Translations under genes and position numbers: made by a program
Shown here: positions 1 to 5,348 of the stretch, one piece after another
Position numbering within the stretch: position 1 is the stretch's first letter
Layout: each line of letters opens with the position of its first letter
Origin: an uncultured bacterium
Lineage (GTDB): Bacteria > Patescibacteriota > Minisyncoccia > Phycocordibacterales > GWA1-40-21
DNA length: 17,552 nt
Assembly (NCBI GenBank): GCA_903868205.1
Contig: CAIPUJ010000103.1
Span: 1-17,552 of the forward strand
Direction: 5' to 3'
Notes under the pieces: model-generated
Database searches by the model: none
Told to the model about the DNA's origin: nothing
Seen by the model: only the letters and a program-made list of their open reading frames with translations

Positions 1-327
1 GGAATATCTTTGACTAAAAAAGGGGAAAGAGAATTGGAAAAAATTGGAGATGTAATTACAAAACCTAAAAAATGGGATGGTAAATGGAGAATTTTAATAT
101 TTGATATAACTGAAACAAAAAAGTCTACCAGAGATAATATTAGAAGAACTTTAATAAACATTGGTTTTATAAAATTACAAAATAGTGTTTGGGTTTTTCC
201 TTATGATTGTGAAGATCTAATAACTCTACTGAAAGTTGATTTAATGGTAGGTAAGGAAATGCTTTACATAATCGCCGATAAAATAGAGAACGATTCGATT
301 TTGAAAGGTAGATTTGGTTTGTATTAA
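1..327 (+). CDS. PaaX-like / Cas2-fold transcriptional regulator, 5'-truncated by the window edge
   Basis: The reading frame is open from base 1. The TTG at 10 is not a convincing start, because the codons before it (G-I-S) read into LTKKGERELEKI, which resembles the end of a winged-helix domain. After this comes a conserved core, WDGKWRILIFDI, then an RxxLRRxL-like helix (RDNIRRTLINIGF), a Q-x-SVWVFPYDCED strand, and a C-terminal RFGLY. This matches the C-terminal domain of PaaX-type regulators, which has the Cas2 ferredoxin-like fold and is frequent in Patescibacteria. Family knowledge suggests DNA binding through the missing N-terminal winged helix and dimerisation through this domain. The effector and target genes are unknown. 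It sits upstream of rnhB, separated by a long hairpin, so they are probably not one operon. It is not evidence for CRISPR, since no cas genes or repeats are nearby. Confidence 0.75.
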   Translation, partial: GISLTKKGERELEKIGDVITKPKKWDGKWRILIFDITETKKSTRDNIRRTLINIGFIKLQNSVWVFPYDCEDLITLLKVDLMVGKEMLYIIADKIENDSILKGRFGLY

Positions 328-329
328 TG

Positions 330-365
330 ACGTAAATAAGAGCGCGGTCGCGTTCTTATTTACGT
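330..365 (+). terminator. Strong 16-bp hairpin after the PaaX-like gene
   Basis: A 12-bp perfect arm (330-341 with 354-365) continues through a G-T wobble and three G-C/C-G pairs to a GGTC loop at 346-349. It begins 3 bases after the stop codon. No T run follows, so it is either an atypical terminator or an mRNA 3'-end stabiliser. The downstream arm ends 26 bases before rnhB. Confidence 0.5.
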
Positions 366-390
366 ATTGTGTGTGGTTTAATTAAGATTT

Positions 391-993
391 ATGAAAAAAG
401 ATAAGATAAAATTTGTTGTAGGTATAGATGAGGTGGGAAGAGGCCCACTTGCTGGTCCTGTTGCTGTTTGTGCTTTTATAATGCCTGCAAATTTCAATGT
501 AAAAGAATTTGGAATTATAAAAGATTCCAAGAAACTGAAACCTCAAAAAAGAGAAGAAATTTTTGCTAGGTTAAAAGAATTAAAGAAAGAGGGGAAAGTA
601 AATTATTCCGTATGCTATGAAAGTGCAAAAAGAATAGATAAGATTGGAATAAGTAAGGCGATTAAAAATTGTTTGATTAAAGCATTGAAGAATATCAAAG
701 CTAAACCCAGTGAATGCTTAGTACTTCTTGACGGAGGATTAAAAGCACCTGAGGAATATATAAATCAGAAGACAATAATAAAAGGGGATGAAAAAGAAAG
801 AGCAATAGCTTTTGCTTCTATTGCTGCAAAAGTTTCAAGAGATACACTTATGTGTAAATTAGCGAAGAAATATAAAAAATATTCTTTTGAAATTCATAAA
901 GGATATGGTACTCAAAAACATTGTGAAGCTATCAAAAAGCATGGGTTGTCTCTAGAGCATAGGAGATGTTTTTGTAAGAGGTTTATAAATTAA
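391..993 (+). CDS. rnhB: Ribonuclease HII
   Basis: RNase HII removes ribonucleotides from DNA and cleaves the RNA of RNA-DNA hybrids in the cytoplasm, using divalent metals. The 200-residue length is typical. The N-terminal motif GIDEVGRGPLAG gives catalytic D13 and E14 and the GRG loop that senses the ribonucleotide-DNA junction. D114 lies in LVLLDGG and D133 in KGDEKERAIAFASIAAKV, completing the DEDD site. The HKGYGTQKH segment near residues 169-177 is the usual C-terminal signature. Start at ATG 391 is chosen because residue 13 is the first catalytic Asp at the usual distance. No Shine-Dalgarno is obvious. An intrinsic terminator follows at once. The last ~43 codons exist as a second copy at 3401-3530, which marks a past recombination at this gene's 3' end. 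Confidence 0.95.
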   Translation: MKKDKIKFVVGIDEVGRGPLAGPVAVCAFIMPANFNVKEFGIIKDSKKLKPQKREEIFARLKELKKEGKVNYSVCYESAKRIDKIGISKAIKNCLIKALKNIKAKPSECLVLLDGGLKAPEEYINQKTIIKGDEKERAIAFASIAAKVSRDTLMCKLAKKYKKYSFEIHKGYGTQKHCEAIKKHGLSLEHRRCFCKRFIN

Positions 994-1021
994 AAAGCAC
1001 TTCATTATGAAGTGTTTTTTT
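993..1021 (+). terminator. Intrinsic terminator of rnhB
   Basis: CACTTCA (998-1004) pairs with TGAAGTG (1008-1014) across a TTA loop, extended by A-T pairs and followed by seven T. It overlaps the stop codon's last base. A near-copy with two substitutions ends the surface gene at 6842. Confidence 0.9.
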
Positions 1022-1042
1022 GTTATAAACTTTTCTAACGAG

Positions 1043-1051
1043 TTATCCACA
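1043..1051 (+). promoter_or_regulatory. Perfect DnaA-box sequence upstream of target-1 promoter
   Basis: TTATCCACA matches the consensus DnaA box exactly and lies 2 bases before the -35 element of the first DGR target gene. The same 9-mer precedes the second target gene. Binding is not shown; this could be inherited sequence from duplication of the promoter region. Confidence 0.4.
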
Positions 1052-1053
1052 TC

Positions 1054-1083
1054 TTGCCAAGGTACCTGGGGGGGGGCTATAAT
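1054..1083 (+). promoter_or_regulatory. Promoter of DGR target 1 with G9 run in the spacer
   Basis: A -35 element TTGCCA (1054-1059) and a perfect -10 TATAAT (1078-1083) are separated by 18 bases, nine of which are a pure G run (1068-1076). The ATG at 1091 is 7 bases after the -10, so transcription should begin at or next to the start codon, giving a leaderless mRNA. The G run makes the spacer length prone to slipped-strand change. The promoter at 3534-3561 has the same spacer except for two fewer G. Confidence 0.85.
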
Positions 1084-1090
1084 AGTAGGT

Positions 1091-1768
1091 ATGAAAAAAC
1101 TAAAAATAACTTTTTCGTATGTATTAGGCGGCGTAGTATTACTAGGAGTAGTAGCATTAGCAGCTGACTCACTTTCTCCGTCAGCCCCAGTAGGCACTAC
1201 AATGAAAACAATGGAAGATGTATATCAGAAACTCACTTTAAATACTTACACTCCACCTACAGAACACGATATGTCTACCACTTCTTCTCCTTTCCCATCC
1301 ATGCACTCTCTCGCTGATATTTGGGATGCTATTCCTAATCTATTAGAAGGCACTATAGCTACAGGCACAACAATTATGGGTATAACAGGAACTCTCTATG
1401 GAGACACAGACCCAAGTAAAGTACTTACTACTGCTACATATCCTGGGACAGCTACTGCAGGAACGCCAGCAATTCAATTCTCAACAGCAGAATTTGGAGG
1501 TTATACAAATTGGAATACAGGAGGTACATTCTGCGCCGATCTTGTAGAGGGCGGACATGATGATTGGAGACTTCCAACATACACAGAATTGGTCGATGCA
1601 TCTGCTGCAGGAGATAATCCAGTGGGCGGTTTTCAGGCTGGCTATTATTGGTCAGGTACTTCGTTCCCGTTCAGTGCCGGCTACGCTTACTTCGTCGGTA
1701 TGGGTGACGGGGAGGCGTACTACGACGGTAAGGGCTATCCAGTCAGCCTTGTTAGGTGTGCCCGCTAG
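1091..1768 (+). CDS. DGR target protein 1: anchored DUF1566 / C-type-lectin-like variable protein
   Basis: A 225-residue surface protein. I place the start at ATG 1091, not at the upstream in-frame ATG 1007, because 1007 lies inside the rnhB terminator, whereas 1091 follows a TATAAT by 7 bases and matches the start of paralogue 2637-3326. Residues 1-24 form a positively charged N-terminus plus hydrophobic signal/anchor segment. The central PVGTTMKTMEDVYQKL and DIW-x-AIP repeats resemble stalk-like sequence common in Patescibacteria surface proteins. The C-terminal domain carries DUF1566 landmarks: GTFCADLVEGGHDDWRLPT, YWSGT, and a final VRCAR. Residues 183-219 are encoded by the hypervariable part of VR1, where 20 of 37 codons differ from the template. 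Family knowledge: DUF1566 domains adopt a C-type-lectin fold that displays variable ligand-binding residues. The ligand is unknown. Expression is probably phase variable. Confidence 0.9.
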   Translation: MKKLKITFSYVLGGVVLLGVVALAADSLSPSAPVGTTMKTMEDVYQKLTLNTYTPPTEHDMSTTSSPFPSMHSLADIWDAIPNLLEGTIATGTTIMGITGTLYGDTDPSKVLTTATYPGTATAGTPAIQFSTAEFGGYTNWNTGGTFCADLVEGGHDDWRLPTYTELVDASAAGDNPVGGFQAGYYWSGTSFPFSAGYAYFVGMGDGEAYYDGKGYPVSLVRCAR

Positions 1769-1785
1769 CATTCTTTCAACATAAT
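1623..1785 (+). repeat. DGR variable repeat 1 (VR1)
   Basis: 146 bases (1623-1768) align without gaps to TR 2335-2480, and similarity continues 17 bases past the stop codon. In the 111-base core (1637-1747) there are 28 differences: 27 at template adenines and one T-to-G. The invariant 3' stretch of 21 bases ending in the TAG stop (1748-1768) is identical in TR and both VRs, fitting the initiation-of-mutagenic-homing region where cDNA synthesis products are integrated. Confidence 0.95.
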
Positions 1786-1799
1786 CTCATTCAATCATT

Positions 1800-1840
1800 C
1801 TTTCTAAAATGACTCTGGTACTCCAGAGCGTTTTAGAAAG
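1800..1840 (+). other. Post-VR1 DGR hairpin/cruciform
   Basis: A perfect 10-bp outer stem (1800-1809 with 1831-1840) encloses a small internal asymmetry and a 6-bp inner stem CTCTGG/CCAGAG with a TACT tetraloop (1819-1822). It lies 31 bases after the VR1 stop codon and recurs identically after VR2 but not after TR. In the Bordetella phage BPP-1 DGR, a stem-loop with a 4-base loop just downstream of VR promotes target recognition, so the same role is inferred. It could also attenuate read-through into avd. Confidence 0.8.
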
Positions 1841-1851
1841 AGACTAAAGAA

Positions 1852-2211
1852 ATGTCTCACTATTCTCAATTGCCGATATATACCGACACCTTTTTCGTTT
1901 TGAAAGATTTATATGAAAGAGTCCCAAAATTTGCAAAACAATATAAATATCTTTTGGGAGAAAAAATGCTTGATTGTTGTATTAAAAATGTACTTTTAAT
2001 TACAAAGATTAGTCAGGAAAAAGATAATGAAAAAAGAATTGCATATGTTTTAAAGGTTGAAGAAAATATAAATATTCTTTTAATTTATGTTAGATTAGCA
2101 AATGAATTAAATCAGTTTGGTAAAGAGAATGTTTATTTTTATTTATCAGAAAAGATTTTAAATATTTTGAATCAAACAGAGAATTGGAAAAAGTCTTTAC
2201 AAAAGAAATAA
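1852..2211 (+). CDS. avd: DGR accessory variability determinant (Avd-like four-helix bundle)
   Basis: A 119-residue, mostly helical protein. In characterised DGRs, Avd forms a barrel-shaped pentamer that binds the DGR reverse transcriptase and template RNA and is needed for mutagenic retrohoming. Supporting features are the LPIY start near residue 7, the KFAKQYKYLLGEKMLD segment at the end of helix 1 (most bacterial Avds have a KQYKYTLG-like motif here), a basic R/K-rich helix 3, and a C-terminal NWKKSL matching the usual GGWKKW-like end. Position between VR1 and TR is the classical DGR order. The ATG is 11 bases after the hairpin, with no clear Shine-Dalgarno. A small inverted repeat GAGAC/GTCTC (1840-1844, 1854-1858) brackets the start and could limit initiation. 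It is probably co-transcribed with target 1. The same frame stays open for 67 codons after its TAA. Confidence 0.85.
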   Translation: MSHYSQLPIYTDTFFVLKDLYERVPKFAKQYKYLLGEKMLDCCIKNVLLITKISQEKDNEKRIAYVLKVEENINILLIYVRLANELNQFGKENVYFYLSEKILNILNQTENWKKSLQKK

Positions 2212-2545
2212 CTTCCCCAGAATTGTTTTGTTGAAAGACGGGCAAGCGTGGGAAAAAGAATGCCACCCTTTGCTCCTCAAGTATTTAGATTGGGGGATAA
2301 GAAGATATCATATCCAAGTCAGAGGGAATTAATTTGGGCGGTTTTCAGAATGACAATTATTGGTCAGGTACTACGTACCCGAACAATGCCGACAACGCTT
2401 ACAACGTCAATATGAATGACGGGAATGCGAACAACGACAATAAGGACAATCCAAACAACCTTGTTAGGTGTGCCCGCTAGTATTCTTTCAACATAATTTT
2501 CAATAAACTACCTCGGCACTGAACACATAAAGCGTTCGTTTTTTT
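2212..2545 (+). ncRNA. Probable DGR template RNA region (TR plus flanks)
   Basis: This gene-free stretch holds the TR and its flanks. In known DGRs the reverse transcriptase copies an RNA spanning TR and downstream spacer, transcribed with avd. A weak 5-bp hairpin (2520-2524 with 2534-2538) followed by seven T (2539-2545) could end such an RNA. A second perfect hairpin CATTAC-ACTC-GTAATG lies at about 2551-2566. The RNA ends are inferred, not seen. The rest of 2546-2579 has no other recognisable element. Confidence 0.4.
2335..2497 (+). repeat. DGR template repeat (TR)
   Basis: 2335-2480 matches both VRs. The core 2349-2459 has 45 adenines in 37 codons, and 15 of those codons are Asn AAY, the usual design that maximises amino-acid diversity when A is randomised. 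It is not part of a complete gene: upstream sequence is unrelated to the target genes' conserved part, there is no target promoter, and the post-VR hairpin is missing. Similarity ends about 17 bases after the TAG. Confidence 0.95.
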
Positions 2546-2579
2546 CCATCATTACACTCGTAATGACAGAAAGATTAAA

Positions 2580-2588
2580 TTATCCACA
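2580..2588 (+). promoter_or_regulatory. Perfect DnaA-box sequence upstream of target-2 promoter
   Basis: TTATCCACA, identical to the one before target 1, lies 11 bases upstream of the -35 element. Spacing differs from the first copy (2 bases), so a common regulatory geometry is uncertain. Confidence 0.4.
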
Positions 2589-2599
2589 CTTAACCCCTC

Positions 2600-2629
2600 T
2601 TGTAATGTTGCAGGGGGGGGGGCTATAAT
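2600..2629 (+). promoter_or_regulatory. Promoter of DGR target 2 with G10 run in the spacer
   Basis: -35 TTGTAA (2600-2605) and -10 TATAAT (2624-2629) are 18 bases apart, ten of them a pure G run (2613-2622). The ATG at 2637 is again 7 bases after the -10, so the message is predicted leaderless. Although its G run is longer than in promoter 1, the rest of the spacer is one base shorter, keeping 18. Confidence 0.85.
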
Positions 2630-2636
2630 AGTAGGT

Positions 2637-3326
2637 ATGAAAAAACTAAAAATAACTTTTTCGTATGTATTAGGCGGCGTAGTATTACTAGGAGTAGTAG
2701 CATTAGCTGGCTCACTTTCTCCACAAGCTCCAGTAGGTACTACAATGAAAACAATGGAAGATGTATATCAGAAACTTACACTAAATACTTATATTCCAGA
2801 AGACCATTATATCTCTACTACATCATCTCCTTCACAATCCATGCACTCTCTTGCTGATATTTGGTCTGCTATTCCTACAGTTTCATCAAGTACTATTACT
2901 ACGGGCACTACTATTATGGGTATAGAAGGAACTTATGATATATCAAGCCTCACCCCAGGTAACGTTTTAGCGGGTACTAATTATGGTGTTGATTCCGTTG
3001 GTACTTTAAGTATAGATACTACCCCAACCCCACTTCAATTCTCAACAGCAGATGGAGATTATACAGATTGGAATACAGGAGGTACATTCTGCGCCGATCT
3101 TGTAGAGGGCGGACATGATGATTGGAGACTTCCAACATACACAGAATTGGTCGATGCATCTCCTGCAGGAGATAATCCAGTGGGCGGTTTTCAGGGTGAC
3201 GGTTATTGGTCAGGTACTACGCACCCGAGCACTGCCGACCTCGCTTACCTCGTCTATATGAATGACGGGAGTGCGGCCTACGACTATAAGGACTTTCCGG
3301 GCGTCCTTGTTAGGTGTGCCCGCTAG
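2637..3326 (+). CDS. DGR target protein 2: anchored DUF1566 / C-type-lectin-like variable protein
   Basis: A 229-residue paralogue of the protein at 1091-1768 with the same layout: N-terminal hydrophobic signal/anchor (residues 1-24, identical), stalk-like PVGTTMKTMEDVYQKL segment, a different middle (about residues 90-140), then a DUF1566 domain with GTFCADLVEGGHDDWRLPT, YWSGT and terminal VRCAR. Residues 187-223 are the VR2-encoded variable patch. The constant DUF1566 stretch before the VR is almost identical in DNA to target 1 (one difference in about 130 bases), whereas the stalks diverge, pointing to gene conversion or recent mosaic duplication. It lies directly after the TR, where a DGR reverse transcriptase gene would normally be found. 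Role inferred: variable surface binding protein, exported. Confidence 0.9.
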   Translation: MKKLKITFSYVLGGVVLLGVVALAGSLSPQAPVGTTMKTMEDVYQKLTLNTYIPEDHYISTTSSPSQSMHSLADIWSAIPTVSSSTITTGTTIMGIEGTYDISSLTPGNVLAGTNYGVDSVGTLSIDTTPTPLQFSTADGDYTDWNTGGTFCADLVEGGHDDWRLPTYTELVDASPAGDNPVGGFQGDGYWSGTTHPSTADLAYLVYMNDGSAAYDYKDFPGVLVRCAR

Positions 3327-3343
3327 CATTCTTTCAACATAAT
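3181..3343 (+). repeat. DGR variable repeat 2 (VR2)
   Basis: 3181-3326 aligns without gaps to TR 2335-2480. The 111-base core (3195-3305) has 24 differences: 23 at template adenines, plus one T-to-C that changes a Tyr codon to His. Many positions varied in VR1 are kept as A here and vice versa, so the two VRs were mutagenised independently. Confidence 0.95.
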
Positions 3344-3357
3344 CTCATTCAATCATT

Positions 3358-3398
3358 CTTTCTAAAATGACTCTGGTACTCCAGAGCGTTTTAGAAAG
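3358..3398 (+). other. Post-VR2 DGR hairpin/cruciform
   Basis: Identical to the hairpin after VR1: 10-bp outer stem (3358-3367 with 3389-3398), 6-bp inner stem and TACT loop (3377-3380), again 31 bases after the stop codon. Sequence identity between the two copies ends right at its right edge, where the rnhB tail copy begins. Confidence 0.8.
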
Positions 3399-3400
3399 AT

Positions 3401-3530
3401 ATCAAAGAAATATAAAAATTATTCTTTTGAAATTCATAAAGGCTATGGTACTCAAAAACATTGTGATGCTATCGAAAAACATGGTTTGTCTCTAGAGCAT
3501 AGAAAATGTTTTTGTAAGAGATTTGTTTAA
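3401..3530 (+). pseudogene. rnhB: Displaced 3'-end copy of rnhB
   Basis: 3401-3520 matches rnhB 861-980 at 110 of 120 positions without gaps. The frame is fully open from 3402 to the TAA at 3528-3530 (42 codons) and keeps HKGYGTQKH. It differs from the intact protein by mild changes such as E to D and R to K. It has no start and lacks all four catalytic carboxylates, so it cannot be active. The conservative changes suggest it is the tail of a once functional related rnhB rather than a decaying duplicate. It abuts the post-VR2 hairpin on the left and a G-run promoter on the right. Confidence 0.9.
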
Positions 3531-3533
3531 ACC

Positions 3534-3561
3534 TTGCCAAGGTACTTGGGGGGGCTATAAT
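3534..3561 (+). promoter_or_regulatory. G-run promoter of the surface protein at 3569, G7, spacer 16
   Basis: -35 TTGCCA (3534-3539) and -10 TATAAT (3556-3561) are 16 bases apart with seven G (3548-3554). Apart from one C/T change and two fewer G, the spacer equals that of promoter 1. The ATG at 3569 is 7 bases after the -10. The spacing is suboptimal by one base relative to the usual 17, so this copy may be in a different expression state from the two 18-base promoters. Confidence 0.85.
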
Positions 3562-3568
3562 AGTAGAT

Positions 3569-5332
3569 ATGAAAAATTATAAACAAGGTTTTGTGATTCC
3601 TTTGATAATCGCAATTATTGCTTTACTAGGTATTGGTGGAAGTGCTTATGTGTATGTGAATAAAAAGAATGCGGATAAATTAGAAAATTCTTTGAAAGAG
3701 ATTACTAAAAATCAGGTGGCGACTACGACTAATATCGTTGGTAATGACAGAGATGAACACGAATGTATAGGTTCTGCTGGTTATACTTGGTGTGAAGTTA
3801 AAAACAAGTGTTTACGAATTTGGGAAGAAGAGTGTGAGCGTACACCTATTAATTCTGGTCCTGGTGATAAAGATGGTTCCTCTACAAATGCACCGTCTAT
3901 TTCAACAACCTCAGATTGGAAAATTTATAAAAATGAAAAGTACGGATTTTCATTTGAGTATCCATCAGTTCTTAAACAGGGTATTAATGGTGAAAATATT
4001 ATTTTGAGTCATTCTATCGATTATCGTCATAATAACGCTTGTGATTTTAAAGGTGATTCATTACCACTAGAAAAACTAACAGATTTCGGTGTTTCTTTTA
4101 TGTTCGTTGATAAATCAATAAAAGATTTTGTTCAAAGTAGTTCTTACCTAGATTGGGATTATATTTCTAGTAATCCTTTTAGGTCTGGTTCTTTGAATGG
4201 CTATAAGGTTATGGAAGGAATTGAAGGATGCGGGAATAATACTTATTATATTACCGTTTCTCAGAATAAAACTTTAGTTATCTACCGCTCTCTTATTACA
4301 GAATTAAGTCCTATCGTTTTAGATTATAAAAAATATCTAGCTCTCCCAGGTATAATTTCTCCCGAACAACAAGATAAATATTTTGATCGAATTTTGTCTT
4401 CTATTAAATTTACGCCCGTAGTTGAAACCATTACTGTTCTTTCACCAAATGGAGGGGAGGTAATTTCTTACGGAAGTATTTCTATGGCCGGTGATTTAAT
4501 GTTTAAATGGAAAAGTTCAGAGGGAGTAAATTACACCCCGTCATCAAATTTTAAAGCATATATTATCGATGCTAATGGATTGATTGTAAGGGATGATTTA
4601 ATAAATTCTATTTCAAATTTAGGTGGTGGTATTTTTTCTTCATCTTTTATAGGGGAAACAAAACTAAAAACAGACACTAACTATAAAATTAAAATTTGTG
4701 ATTTTATAAATACAGTAAACGTCTGTGGTTTAAGTGATGATTATTTTTCTATTGTTTCTGTTGGTACACAAAATCAAACTTCAGTAATAGAAAATAGTCC
4801 CGCTAAATCTTTTTTAATGAAAATGCAAAAAGATTTAGGGATCAATTACGCAATTAATCCTTCGGTGGGCAGTACTATTCCAACATTTAGAGTAGATTTA
4901 CCAAGTAATTTTGCACAGGCAAGTAATTATCTGTCCTCTCAATTTGGTGCTACAAAATATGCTACTGAACGTGGGTATATCTATGAAAATTGGCATATAC
5001 TTTGTATGGATGTTGGTCTTAATGCTGGTTCCTCTCCTTCGGATCTTGAATATGTAACATGTAAAGATAAGATTGGCACTCAAACAATTGATGTTGCTGT
5101 TAAAGATATAAAAGGTATAAATACCGATCCTCGAGATTTTTTATTGACAATAGGGAATGAGACAATGAAGGTTAGGATGCCAGCAGTAGTACAGAATACT
5201 AATTATCAAAGTGGAACTTATGCTGATTTTGTAAAAGCTATAAGCCAGTATCAGAATGTAACATTCAAAATGACCGGTGAGATAAAAGGAGAGGTGTTTG
5301 AAGTTATTAGTATTCAGTGGATGCTGGGATAG
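3569..5332 (+). CDS. Large membrane-anchored surface protein with PsbP-like and Ig-like parts
   Basis: 587 residues. A short basic N-terminus and one hydrophobic helix (about residues 8-30, GFVIPLIIAIIALLGIGG) anchor the protein in the membrane with the rest outside. Next comes a small four-Cys motif (C66, C75, C81, C89 within a GYTWCEVKNKCLRIWEEEC stretch) of a type I have seen in other Patescibacteria surface proteins, then a Ser/Thr/Gly linker. Residues about 117-275 begin with WKIYKNEKYGFSFEYPS, a typical PsbP-like domain opening. From about residue 290, SPNGGEVI introduces an Ig/Kre9-KNH-like beta domain. The last ~185 residues are unassigned. Its leader, about 57 codons, is nearly the same as that of the gene at 5466, while the remainder is not. 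Function unknown; adhesion or envelope role is inferred. Transcribed from a G-run promoter, probably phase variable. Confidence 0.8.
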   Translation: MKNYKQGFVIPLIIAIIALLGIGGSAYVYVNKKNADKLENSLKEITKNQVATTTNIVGNDRDEHECIGSAGYTWCEVKNKCLRIWEEECERTPINSGPGDKDGSSTNAPSISTTSDWKIYKNEKYGFSFEYPSVLKQGINGENIILSHSIDYRHNNACDFKGDSLPLEKLTDFGVSFMFVDKSIKDFVQSSSYLDWDYISSNPFRSGSLNGYKVMEGIEGCGNNTYYITVSQNKTLVIYRSLITELSPIVLDYKKYLALPGIISPEQQDKYFDRILSSIKFTPVVETITVLSPNGGEVISYGSISMAGDLMFKWKSSEGVNYTPSSNFKAYIIDANGLIVRDDLINSISNLGGGIFSSSFIGETKLKTDTNYKIKICDFINTVNVCGLSDDYFSIVSVGTQNQTSVIENSPAKSFLMKMQKDLGINYAINPSVGSTIPTFRVDLPSNFAQASNYLSSQFGATKYATERGYIYENWHILCMDVGLNAGSSPSDLEYVTCKDKIGTQTIDVAVKDIKGINTDPRDFLLTIGNETMKVRMPAVVQNTNYQSGTYADFVKAISQYQNVTFKMTGEIKGEVFEVISIQWMLG

Positions 5333-5348
5333 TTTTAGGAACAATAAC

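Noticed and set aside
1..327. Cas2-like domain suggesting a CRISPR locus
   Set aside because: The fold is shared with PaaX-type regulators, the visible N-terminal residues look like the end of a winged helix, and there are no direct repeats with spacers or other cas genes.
1007..1090. Upstream in-frame start for target 1
   Set aside because: ATG 1007 is in the rnhB terminator loop region, upstream of the promoter; the paralogue at 2637 has no such extension.
952..1197. Minus-strand 81-codon frame over the rnhB end and target-1 promoter
   Set aside because: It runs through a terminator, a promoter and the start of the target gene on the other strand; it is a shadow frame.
1800..1840. Post-VR hairpin as an ordinary terminator only
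   Set aside because: No T run follows it, it is identical at both VRs, and transcription must probably continue into avd after the first copy.
2219..2332. Reverse transcriptase remnant between avd and TR
   Set aside because: The translated frames show no RT motif such as YxDD or the DGR SQ motif, and are too short to judge.
2335..2480. TR as the end of a real protein gene
   Set aside because: Its frame is not connected to a signal peptide or the constant DUF1566 part, and its Asn-codon richness is that of a template.
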